Made by a program: the position numbers and the translations under genes
Notes under the pieces: model-generated
Told to the model about the DNA's origin: nothing
Database searches by the model: none
What the model saw: the letters and a program-made list of their open reading frames with translations, nothing else
Assembly: GCF_963169125.1 (NCBI RefSeq)
Contig: NC_084795.1
Location: 193,600,214 to 193,664,213 of the forward strand
Direction: 5' to 3'
Origin: Humulus lupulus
Lineage: Eukaryota > Streptophyta > Magnoliopsida > Rosales > Cannabaceae
DNA length: 64,000 bases
In this document: positions 11,871 through 21,573 of the stretch, piece after piece
Numbering within the stretch: position 1 is the stretch's first letter
Layout: each line of letters starts with the position of its first letter

Positions 11871-12846
11871 CTAATAACCCAAGAAATTAATTGACATTGG
11901 TCATATCATATATAATCTAATTATATAAATCACATTTACTAAGATATATATTTACATCAATAATTTGGATCTAGATCACATGCATTCAAAGAATGTTTAA
12001 CAAATTTTACTAGCAGTCATTCATTAAAGATTTGATATTTTAATATGTTGCTGACTATTCTATTCATTATTTATGATCTTAATCTTATCGTATTCATACA
12101 AGATCATACTCTCATAAATAAATATAGATTTTTTTTTATATTTATATTAATTATTCAATCAATAAACTAGATATTCAATTATGAAAAAAAATGTATTTTT
12201 ATTAACTTCCAAAATAAAATTTCTTTACACATGTTTTTAGGGCACTGATTACGCCCAAAACTTGTCTTCACAAAGCGGTTGTTGTAGTGTAGTATGGACG
12301 GTCGTGTCCATAGAGAGATATCTTATCAAAAAGTGATTAGTAGAACTTTAAGCACAAAGAGTAAATAAATCGTTGGTGGTCTTTGAGAAAATATTGATAA
12401 TGAAATTAAAGCAAATAAAATTGGTAGAAAAATTCAATAACAAAAGTGATAAGGTTTCAAGAATCACTTATATGTTTGGCTCATTTATTTGAGTTTTGAT
12501 TCACACATATAACACAATTAAATTGTTCACTTCCCAACAATTTAATCGGAAAGATAAAACTTAAAGAACATATATAATAAAATGTATTCGAGTAATAACA
12601 ATTCTCACCTTAGGAACATAGAAAATAATCTTATGAAAAATTTAAGAATGACAATATACCTTATTGGCAATAATGCAATAAAAGACTAATCATAAAATTA
12701 TAATCTCAATATATTTGTACTATTATCTTCACATAGAAAAAGCATGACTATTTCTATATAATACTAAATAGATAAATATATTGATATAGAGAGATAGAGA
12801 AAAATAGAAGATGTACAACCTAAATATCCACGGGTTATTAGCGAGC

Positions 12847-13559
12847 TGGAAAAGGGCATAATTCTATCAGCCACGTAGAAGCCACCTACCCGGAGCTGCT
12901 GTTACAAGGCTCTATCTCTTTAGTTCGAGATAACCAAAGGTTTAGTGCGATTACTAAGGCATCGGGTCAGCAGTGTGGACACCGCGAGCTGAGACTACAT
13001 CAAGCTCGGGGTACAAGCTTGAGTTGACACCTCTGATCTTTTATAAAGTCAATCACGCAATGTAAACGTGCATATATTAGACATCACGTGTCTACTCCAT
13101 TCCTGAATTCTCGGACACGCAGCATAAACGTGCGTGGCACCCACGATTGGGTTGGGCCATTCGGCCCATTATCCCTCTTACCTATTGATTAGACCACACT
13201 TCATTGTCAGGTTTTAGAAATTAATCATGAATGTCACAGAAGTGACATGATGGGTAAGAAGGTCACGGGATGACCTCCCTTGCCAACACCCAAGTGCCCT
13301 CTCCCTATAAATATGGAGACCCTGGGAGTTGCAAAGGGTTGGCTTCTAATTTGTAAAGAAATACCCTGTAAAGAATATCAGAGATATATCAATAATATTG
13401 GCTGGTGGACTAGAAGGATTTTAACCTTTGAACAACCTAAAAAAAGTATTCGAGTTATAATTTTCCTTTGAGATCATTCATCTATTACGGTTCATCATTT
13501 AGCACTAATCCCTCTCCTTATTCATATAATTATCTGTTGCCGAAGAACTGCGTCAACAG
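12847..13559 (+). repeat. 5' LTR of Tat element E (713 bp)
   Basis: The end is CGTCAACA followed directly by a primer-binding site and a gag start. The left border TGGAAAAGGG is placed by comparison with the LTR of element D (44805-45540, minus strand), which starts TGTAAAAGGG and matches along its length. A TATA box, TATAAATA, sits at 13306-13313. The right two-thirds also match the LTRs of element A while the left third does not. The copy is a fragment of an element: it is cut by element C 116 bp after the LTR. Confidence 0.85.
13306..13313 (+). promoter_or_regulatory. TATA box of the element E LTR
   Basis: CCCTATAAATATGG is conserved at the same place in the LTRs of element A (about 21252-21262 and 36592-36602). 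It would drive genomic RNA starting about 30 bp downstream. Confidence 0.65.
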
Positions 13560-13580
13560 TTTGGTGCTTTCATTGAGAGA
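13560..13580 (+). other. Primer-binding site of element E
   Basis: TGGTGCTTTCATTGAGAG begins within three bases of the LTR end, the normal place for a tRNA primer site. Elements A, B and D carry the same sequence after their LTRs. TGGT would pair with the CCA end of a tRNA; I could not name the tRNA with confidence. Confidence 0.7.
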
Positions 13581-13612
13581 TGTTAGATTGGTGCTATCGC
13601 AAATACCCAACC

Positions 13613-13675
13613 ATGGCAGTCACTCGCTCAAGACATGGTAACGAGGCGGACCAACGTGATGGGCAGGAGGCCCAT
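13613..13675 (+). pseudogene. First 21 codons of Tat gag (element E), truncated
   Basis: ATG at 13613 opens a frame starting MAVTRSRHGNEAD, which matches the first codons of gag in elements A (21574) and D (44750, minus strand). It is cut at 13675 by the LTR of element C. The rest of element E is not found in the window. Confidence 0.8.
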
Positions 13676-16040
13676 TGTAACACCCTACTACTTTAGAACC
13701 GTTACTAAGTAAGTTTAAAATGTGCAAATAACTCGCTAAACGAGGTTTTTAGAACAAAAGTGTGATTAAACAGAAATCAAGGCTGTAATCCTTGAAAATT
13801 CCTTAATTCATTGAAAATTTCAAGTGTCTTATATTTGGGATCCCAAACTACAGTTTATAAAATGTTTACAATTCCAAAATAGGTTTACAGGTAATTAACC
13901 ATCAAAGTCAGAGTTTAATACAGCCATTTCTCAAAATGCCCCCAACCAAAGCAGTCGGGCAGGCCAAACATGTACGCGCTGCCCCACGCTCTCCGTACTC
14001 ATGGTTGGTTGACTTTTTCCTTGCCTTTACCTGCAACACAGAGCACCCATGAGCCGAAGCCCAGCAAGAAAACTCACACAGCACATAACATATGCATATC
14101 ATACAACCATTATAACAGATAACTCACAGATAAACAGATAGTCCATCAGATTAAACACATATACGGCCATGCCGTCCCAGAAGCGTTACCAAAGCCTGGG
14201 ATCTCGGTCCTCACCATAAGGATATCCCATGTATCCATTGGGGTCTCACCCTAACTATAAGCACTTCATGTGCTAAGTGTTATACCCGGCCCCACTGCCG
14301 TTCTCGGCCTTCGCCGTTCTCAGCCCTTCGCCGTTCCCGGCTCCTTTACCGTTCATTCTGCTATAACCACATATAACATTCTCAAATAGCATTCAAACAT
14401 ATAATAATTCAATTAAGGCTACACCCTAACAATAATACAATCTAGGGTCGTGCCCTGCAACAACATTATGGGCCTATGCCCTGCTCTACGGGTGTTACAG
14501 TTTTCTTACCTGTATCCCGAGCTTCACAATGCACGAAAGTCACGAGCACGGTCCTCTATCCCGAGCCTCTCCGAAAACCTAGTCACAACACATAAGAAGT
14601 ACTCTTTAATACTAACCAATCCAAAACCACCTCTCGGGACTAATCTCATACTCTCAGGATCCCCAAATTCCTAAAACAATTTATCAGAAACATCCCCCCG
14701 AACCCCCGGAACAAATGCCCAAAAATGCAAAATTCCCTGTCCTGAAAATAGCCTAGCGCCGCGGCGCTACCCTTGAGGGCCGCGGCGCCCAGCAAGTCAG
14801 AGAGTCCTCCAGCTCCTAATATAACCTCGCGCCGCGGTGCCCCTTCACGAACCCAGAAATCTGGGTTTTCCCTTGCATTTTCCCCGAGCCAAAACACTCC
14901 CAATTCAACCCCAATGCATACCCAAACCTCAGAATCAATCCAAAACCTCAAATAAACCATCTAACAACCTATAAACACCACCAACAAGCTCAAACACACA
15001 ATCACACCCAAAATCCACACTTGAGTTTCAGATTTCAAACACTTGAACCAAAGCTTGAGAAAAAGGTAAACCAGGCTTCTAGATTCTTAAACCATATCAG
15101 ATATGAAAATTCAAACATGTTTAGAACTCTTACCTCAATCAAGAATTCAACTTGAGTTGCTCTTCCCAATCAAGTTCCAAGCTCAAATCACAACCTTCTG
15201 CTGAACCTAACCTCAATTCATCCCAAGAATTTACCAAACAAAGCACATAATTCAATTCTCAATTCCATGATATTCTTAGCTAAATTCTACAACATATACA
15301 CAGAATTTCCTTACCTCAATTCACTGAATAATCCTCCAAGTTCCCTTAGCTTTAATTCTCTTCTTGATCCCAAGAGATTTGCCCTTAGTTTTCCCTTTCC
15401 TCCTCTAGGTTTTCTTCCAATTTCAGCAAGAACAGAAATATGCCCAAGTGTAAAACGTGAATGACCCTTGTCCGTCAGCTGAAGGTTCCTATATTCTACC
15501 AAAAGACCATTCTACCCCTCCAAGTAGATCATTTCCTAACTAAACCTCAAGGGCACTCTTGCCATTTCACCAATCCTACAAATCTACCACTTTCTCATCT
15601 AAACTTTTTACCCTTACTAATTACCAATGGTTACTCAAGTTACTTAATCACTAATAACCATTAACCACTTATTCTCAGCCCAATTTACAAAATTCCCATA
15701 ATACCCCTAGGCTCCTCCCGAGCCGGGTATAAAATCCCGTTGTGACTTTTAAACTAATTAGCTCCCTAGAACTGTCTCGACACGTGCATCACCATCATAT
15801 CACCACTCACATGTGGTACAAATCATATAATACAATTATCACATTTATGCCCTCAGTGGGCTAAAATTACCAATTTACCCCTATCATACAAACGGGGTCC
15901 ACATGCATATTTATACCACCTAAACATGCATTCTAATCACATACTCATTTAAATTCATATATTAACATGCCAACTCACTTATTGACCTCCAAGCACGGTA
16001 ATCAAGGTCCTAAACCTTATTAGAAAATTGGGGTGTTACA
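13676..16040 (-). repeat. 3' LTR of element C, Tekay-like family 1 (2365 bp)
   Basis: On the plus strand it runs from TGTAACACCC to GGTGTTACA. Its minus-strand reading begins and ends like the LTR at 1800-4120 and shares the GCGCCGCGG palindromes (14755-14860) and the TTGCAGGTA acceptor-like motif (about 14030). The AT-rich and pyrimidine-rich blocks between carry only short chance frames. Confidence 0.88.
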
Positions 16041-16056
16041 ATTATCCCCTCCTTAC
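16041..16056 (-). other. Polypurine tract of element C
   Basis: The minus strand reads AAGGAGGGGATAAT immediately before the LTR, equivalent to the GAGGAGGGGATAG of element J. This is the plus-strand DNA primer site expected next to a 3' LTR. Confidence 0.75.
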
Positions 16057-16839
16057 AAGAATTTCGTCCTCGAAATTACCTGAACAACTTGGGATGCCGC
16101 TTCTGCATATCAGACTCAAGCTCCCACGTCGCCTCTTAAACCTTGTTGTTTCTCCACAGCACTTTAATCAAGGCGATAGTCTTGCTCCGCAAGACATTGT
16201 CTTTTCTGTCAAGGATCTGGATGGGCTTCTCCTCATATGATAAATCCTTATCCAGCTCCAAGTTCTCATAACTCAGCACATGAGTAGTATCTGATACATA
16301 TTTCCAGAGCATGGATACGTGGAACACATCATGGACCCCTGATAGAGCTGGAGGCATTACTATTCTATAAGCTACCTCTCCAACTCGTTCTAAAACCTCG
16401 AAGGGGCCAACAAACCTGGGACTCAGCTTGCCCCGAGCACCGAATCGTTTCACTCCTCTCAGGGGAAAAACTCTAATGAACACATGATCACCGACCTGAA
16501 ATTCCACGCTCCTACGTCTCAGGTCTGAATAACTCTTTTGGCGACTCTGGGAGGCGAGCATACGAGCTCTAATCTTCTCAATTGCCTCATTGGTCCTTTG
16601 TACCATCTCTGGACCTAGATATCTTCTCTCACCTGTCTCATCCCAGTGTATCAGTGATCTGCACTTTCTCCCATACAGCATCTCATATGGAGCCACTCCG
16701 ATAGTCGCCTGATAACTATTATTGTACGAGAACTCAATCAATGGGAGATACTTACTCCAAGATCCACCAAAGTCCAACACACAGGCTCGTAGCATATCTT
16801 CCAGTATTTGAATCGTCCGCTCAGACTGCCCATCTGTCT

Positions 16840-17211
16840 TGTGACAGTCAGAATCCTGTGATCCGTAAGGGGAAAGACCGGGTAAGCTGTGCAATCCCAC
16901 ACCGCCTGGGGAAGGTCGAGTGTAATGATTCTAAGACTGTGTAGGTATGGGACTACACAGTTGAAGATGGCTTAAATGGATTGATGGGTACTACCTATAT
17001 CAGGAAGGTCCATCTTCTTTTCGGTAGCCCATCACTTGAGAACTCCATGGTTAAGCGTGCTTGGCCTGGAGTAATCTAGGGATGGGTGACCTCCTGGGAA
17101 GTTTTCCCAGGAAGTGTGCGAGTGAGGACAAAGCACGCTGGAAAGACTTGTCTTGGTTTGTAGGGCCAGTCGTCATTCCAGAAAGCAGCCATAGTGATGT
17201 GGGGCGTCACA
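16840..17211 (+). mobile_element. Cassandra-like solo LTR carrying a 5S rRNA-related sequence (372 bp)
   Basis: The insertion begins TGTGACAG and ends GCGTCACA, and is flanked by a perfect 5-bp direct repeat TGTCT (16835-16839 and 17212-17216). It interrupts the integrase frame of element C between the YHP and TDGQSER segments. The interior contains a 5S-rRNA-like stretch including GTTAAGCGTGCTTGG and GATGGGTGACCTCCTGGGAA, the internal polymerase III promoter boxes. LTRs with 5S sequence define the plant terminal-repeat-in-miniature element Cassandra. Only one LTR is present, so the internal domain was lost by LTR-LTR recombination. Confidence 0.9.
17027..17125 (+). ncRNA. 5S rRNA-derived segment within the Cassandra-like LTR
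   Basis: From GCCCATCACTTGAGAACTCC through the A-box-like GTTAAGCGTGCTTGG (17050-17064), the intermediate element GGAGTA and the C-box GATGGGTGACCTCC (17081-17094) the order and spacing follow plant 5S rRNA. It differs from a real 5S gene at several sites, has an extended 3' part (TTTTCCCAGGAAGTG) and is not in a tandem 5S array. It is therefore a retrotransposon promoter module and not a ribosomal RNA gene. The 5' third of the 5S similarity is weak. Confidence 0.8.
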
Positions 17212-17574
17212 TGTCTAAGGATGGTAAGCGGTACTGAACCGTAGCTGTGTGCCCATTGCCTTCTGCAGGCTCTCCCAAAACTTGGAGGTGAAGGTGGGGT
17301 CTCTGTCGGATACTATCGACCTCGGAGCCCCATGAAGTCGAACAATTTCCTTCACATAAAGCTCAGCATACTGCTCCACAGTATAAGTTGTTCTCACAGG
17401 TAAAAAGTGGGCGGACTTAGTATACCTGTCTATAATCACCCACACCGAATCATGCTGACCCACGGTCTTCGGCAATCCAACCATAAAATCCATGGTAATA
17501 TCCTCCCATTTCCACTCGGGAATCCCTAGAGGTTGCAATAACCCTGCTGGCCTCTGATGTTCAGCTTTAATCGC

Positions 17575-18291
17575 TGATGCAGTAAGGACAATCTCGGATT
17601 GGTGAGCTCAGAAACTACGCAGTCTCGGAGGTGCTCTGAGGTTATAAGTTAGGCTTGCAACTCATAGTAGCAATGGTTCAACACTTGTATAAACTTCTTG
17701 ACTTATTTCCTGCCCTCAGAAAAGACGGTTCGAGATCGAGAGGTGTAAGCTCGAAGAGAATGGTTTCATCAATAACTACTTGTCGAGAGCATAGGCGAAC
17801 CAAGATGATGAGCTCGCAATAGGCACACGGTCTCGAAGGCATGTGAATCTAGCATCCAAGCTCGTCAGCTATGTGTGAACGTATTTATTGTTACAAAATC
17901 CCTATGTTTAAGGGAAATGATGTAATTTGTTATTAAATCCCAAATATCATGGGATATTACTGCGTACATGATAACTGTATGCATTTAATGTAATTGTTTT
18001 ATTTGATTTGTAGAATAACTTCCCGAAATCTGTTGGAAGAGATTCAGAAAACCCCTCTATAAATAGAGTGGGATAATTCATTTGTAGAGACCAAGAGATT
18101 GATATTGGAAAACCTCTGTACAATTGTTTCCAGAAAGCTGTCAAAGAATTCCAAGAAGTTAATAACATAGACTCGTGGATTAGGCATATTTTAACTGATG
18201 AACCATGCCAAAGATCCTGTCTTTCTGTTTCTTCTGGTATATTTTGTTTAATCGTTCTTCTTCTCTAAGTTGACGAAAAACGGCATCAACA
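17575..18291 (+). repeat. 5' LTR of Tat element B (about 717 bp)
   Basis: It ends GGCATCAACA and is followed directly by the Tat primer-binding site. The left border TGATGC is inferred from the loss of integrase homology of element C at this point and from its complementarity to GCATCA at the right end. A TATA box, TATAAATA, is at 18058-18065. It differs strongly from the LTRs of A, D and E, so B is another Tat family. No 3' LTR of B is in the window. Confidence 0.75.
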
Positions 18292-18363
18292 GTTTGGTGC
18301 TTTCATTGAGAGCTATTAAACAAGATGTGAGCCTGTTTAGTCAGAAAGCCTCTCAAATCATCA
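18292..18363 (+). other. Primer-binding site and leader of element B
   Basis: GTTTGGTGCTTTCATTGAGAG follows the LTR without a gap, the same as in elements A, D and E. A short leader runs to the gag ATG at 18364. Confidence 0.7.
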
Positions 18364-20743
18364 ATGGCCACTGCAAGTAACCCCAATACAGGTGAGCGAC
18401 CGATGCCCAATATACCTGAGGAGGAGATTCCTCATGCTAAGGATTACCCATGACGCCCTAGAAAGCAGCCCACGGTGAATCCAGATCCTGAAGAAAGGAG
18501 TGATTCATCCAACTCTCAAGGGCCGCTTGCCCCTAGGCCTGACGAGGATATGTGTTACAATCTTGAAAGGTATGTTCCATTGTGGAGCTTGAAAATCGTC
18601 AATTGCGCAAACAGTTGGCAGAAGCAACAAAACGCAATGAAGAGTTAGCCAGACAGGCTGCTGGTGCCCAAGCACCTCCTCGGAGGCCTAGGGGGCGTCC
18701 TCGTGGGAGCACAACCGCCAGAAGGGCGGAGCAGGTGCCACCACCAGCATCCTAGCCAGTTCAGCCAAGGCCCTGGAGGAGTAATCGGGTTGAGGGTACT
18801 ACCAACCCGATTGTAGAAGCACAAATAGGAACGGGAAATAACTGAGCCCCCTCAGTGGCTCGGAACCCAAATCCTGATGCTACGCAAACAAAACCTGGAG
18901 CCTGACAGGGAAAATTTGGGATCGTCTAGGCCCGGCAATGGAAGACAGCCACCATCTCCCATAAGACACCCACCATTGCCAATAAGGCACCCCTTGCTAG
19001 TCCAGGAAGTTCACGACCTACACATTGAAATGGAAAATGAAGGTCTAGGCACAGACATGGGAATGAAAAAGAAGCTACCCGAGATCGCATGGCTCCTCAG
19101 CCTATGGGAAGCCAAATGTCACGATTACAGATTGTTGGGACAAGGAGACTAGCAGGGGACCCACCTCATAATAACCGAGCTGCGAGCTATGTAAGGGAAA
19201 GGTCAGATTACACTAGGTCCATGAGCATTTACAACACGGAACCAAGGCATGTAGGGAATCGAGGGGACCACCCTGATCTACGGGAACACTTAAAACCACA
19301 ATCGGGGGCGAGACAATCCTTCGAACCCAGATCTGCCAGACCATCTGAATGGCCGCAACAGCCAGTGTATAACCCTGCACCGAGATAGGGAGCTGGAGTT
19401 TTTATTAACGATAACCAGCCCCCTCAGGTCCAAGCAAGACCTCCAATGGATTTAGTCCGAGAAAAGATTGAACAACTGGAGAGAGCGTTCAGGCTCTTAC
19501 AAAACGATTGTAGTAGGGAGAAGGATGAAGAGTTCGAGCCTTTTGCCCCACATATCTCCAACACCCCGTTCCCTCAGGGATTCATAATACCTCATGTCTT
19601 CCCATTTGATGGAAACTCAGATCCCTATAGCCATCTGAGCACATTCAATACCATTATGCGAGCTAGCAATGTTGGTTACGAGCTTAGGTGTATGTTGTTC
19701 CTAGCCACACTTACCAGACCGGCAAAAAACTTGTTTGAAAAGTTCAAAAGGCATTCGATCGCGTCTTGGGATCGATTTTCTAGGGACTTCAAAAAATAAT
19801 TTAAGGCTATGGTTGGCATCAAACCCGAGGCCTCACCTTCACCAACGTCTGACAACAACAAAATGAGTCACTAAAAAGTTACCTCACAAGGTTTAACTTA
19901 GAAGTGGCCCAAGCTTGAGATGTCGACAATAGTGGTCATCTGATGGCGGTTAGAGTGGGAGTAATGCTAGGAAGTCCCCTCTGGGAAGACTTACAAAGGA
20001 AACCTGTCAGGTCTTTAACCAAGTTCAATCGAAGGGCCCAGAGGTTTTTCAATGTAGAAGAGGTGAGGTCAGCTCCGAACATGACCTCTCAGCCCGTAAC
20101 TACAATGACAAATGTGAACTCTGCTTTGACCTCAACAGACCCCTCGACTTCAAAACCCCCTGGGGATAACCATTCTAAAAAGAAGAAAAACGAAGGGAAT
20201 AACCTCGAGGCAGATGGGGGAAAAAAGAAGAAAAGGGAAAGATACTTCTCCGTATACAAAGTGTATATCGAGTTCAACGAGTCTCAGGAGAATATCTACC
20301 TGGCTAATGAAAACCAAGTTCCATTTAGACGACCTGACCCCATGAGGAACCAAAAAGCGAAGAGAGATTCTACTAAATAATGGAGCTTTTACCGAGATAT
20401 CGGACATACAACCGATGAGTGTCGATAGTTGAAAGACGAGATCGAAGGTTTGATCTCAAGGGGTTATTTCGGACATTACGTTAGAAACCGAAATCCTAAT
20501 CAAGCTTCTACAAGCCAAAGGGCAGCGATTGCATCACCTGCCCAACACAGTAACTCCCGAGCTCGGGAGGATGAGCAACCCCCTCCAATTGATGGAGAAG
20601 ATGTAATAACCATCTCGGGGGGTGCTCATCTCACAGGAACGAGCAGGAATGCCCAAAAGAGATATGTAAACGAGCTCAAGACAGGTGACGGTTCTCCCTA
20701 AGAACCTGAACCACGAGCTCCAAAACAACAAAGGGTTGAAACT
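18364..20743 (+). pseudogene. gag remnant of element B
   Basis: ATG at 18364 opens MATASNPNTGER, but a TGA follows 28 codons later and the frame changes repeatedly. Recognisable pieces are a charged N-terminal half (18877-19388), the retrotransposon Gag core (19446-19799, with PHVFPFDGNSDPYSHL, LRCMLFLATL and SWDRFSRDFK) and a C-terminal part (19943-20701). Near 20380-20428 the CHHC-type zinc knuckle region keeps YRDIGHTTDEC, but the first Cys is replaced by Trp, with a TAA just before it; a TAG replaces the usual Gln codon soon after. The gene is cut at 20743 by element A and resumes as pol at 36865. Confidence 0.85.
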
Positions 20744-21518
20744 TGTACGCCCTGGTTTTCCCACGGGTTGTTTAGCAGGACGAGCCTCGGACTAAACATG
20801 ATTTAGTCCAAGGTTCCCACAGGCCAGAGGCTCTATTTCCAGGACGGGCCCTTTTTTGCTCGAGGGGGTCCTGTTTCCAGCTCGCACTTGTTGCACCTGG
20901 AGCTGGGAATAACATCCGGCGACCACGGACGGATGAGCTCGGGTTATGAATTGCTCCAGTAACGAGCTTCTCAGGAAGCTCTGCCCTATGGGAAGTCAAC
21001 ACGCAAGATAAACGTGCATAATCCTGCCATCACGTGTCCGATATCCCCCTGACTTCTCGGACACGCAGCAGGAACGTGAGTATTCAGACACCCACGGATG
21101 AGTTGGGCCGTGCGGCCCATTATCTCCTTCCATACTGATTAGACCACACTTGTGTGTCAGGTTTAGGAATTAATCATGAATATCACAGACTTGATATGAC
21201 AAATGGTAAGGTCACGAGATGACCTCCCTACCAACTTCCAGGTGCCTTCTCCTATAAATATGGAGACCCTGGGAGTTGATACGGGTTGGAAAAATAGTCT
21301 TTTAAGAACTATATACTTTGTAAACCAATTACCTAGAGAATATCAATAATATTGACTAGTGGAGTAGAAGGATTTTAACCTTCGAACCACTTAAAAACGT
21401 GTCTGGAGTCACCTAGTTCTTTCCACAAAGATTTCATATCTGTGACGGTTCTACCTTTAAGTACTAATCTCTTTCTCTTCTTCTCTTAATTATCTGTTGC
21501 CGAAGAACCGCGTCAACA
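20744..21518 (+). repeat. 5' LTR of element A (775 bp)
   Basis: Starts TGTACGCCCTGG and ends CGCGTCAACA. TATA box CCTATAAATATGG at 21251-21263. The downstream part from about ACACGCAGCA onward matches the LTRs of elements D and E, while the first 250 bp do not. Confidence 0.95.
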
Positions 21519-21573
21519 GTTTGGTGCTTTCATTGAGAGCAAGTCCGATTAGTACTACCACAAACATACAACT
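21519..21573 (+). other. Primer-binding site and leader of element A
   Basis: GTTTGGTGCTTTCATTGAGAG follows the LTR end directly. The 55-bp leader ends at the gag ATG (21574). Confidence 0.75.

Larger units (their letters stand above)
9961..12846. other. AT-rich intergenic DNA with small repeats, no gene recognised
   Basis: Long A/T runs dominate. Two structures stand out and are listed separately: a near-perfect inverted repeat (11443-11550) and a degenerate tandem pair (about 11758-11870). The part around 12238-12330 is less AT-rich and resembles a decayed transposable-element end, but I cannot assign a family. No credible coding frame was seen on either strand. Confidence 0.6.
16076..17573 (-). 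pseudogene. Chromovirus integrase and chromodomain remnant of element C
   Basis: The 17538-17215 part carries the integrase core: MDFMVGLP with the first catalytic Asp, and SDRDPTF with the second. After the nested insertion the frame resumes at about 16848 with TDGQSERTIQ, which contains the third catalytic residue (Glu). Then follow the GPFEVLERVG region and a chromodomain-like end (KDLSYEEKPIQIL, later EATWELE), typical of Tekay-type integrases. A stop at about 16136 replaces a residue just before EATWE, and the frame would end at 16076-16078. The N-terminal zinc-binding part is partly lost at the element B border. Truncation plus insertion make it non-functional. Confidence 0.88.
13676..17574 (-). 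mobile_element. Truncated Tekay-like chromovirus element C
   Basis: Read on the minus strand, this is the 3' end of a Ty3-gypsy chromovirus: integrase, chromodomain-like tail, polypurine tract and 3' LTR. Everything upstream of the integrase core is missing, and the break is directly at the first base of the element B LTR (17575). The left border (13675/13676) lies in the gag start of element E, whose last five bases CCAT-preceded CCCAT would be the target site; the second copy is lost with the 5' end. A Cassandra-like LTR at 16840-17211 is nested in the integrase. Confidence 0.85.

Noticed and set aside
17027..17125. Functional 5S rRNA gene
   Set aside because: It is a single divergent copy inside an LTR with a target-site duplication, not a tandem 5S array.
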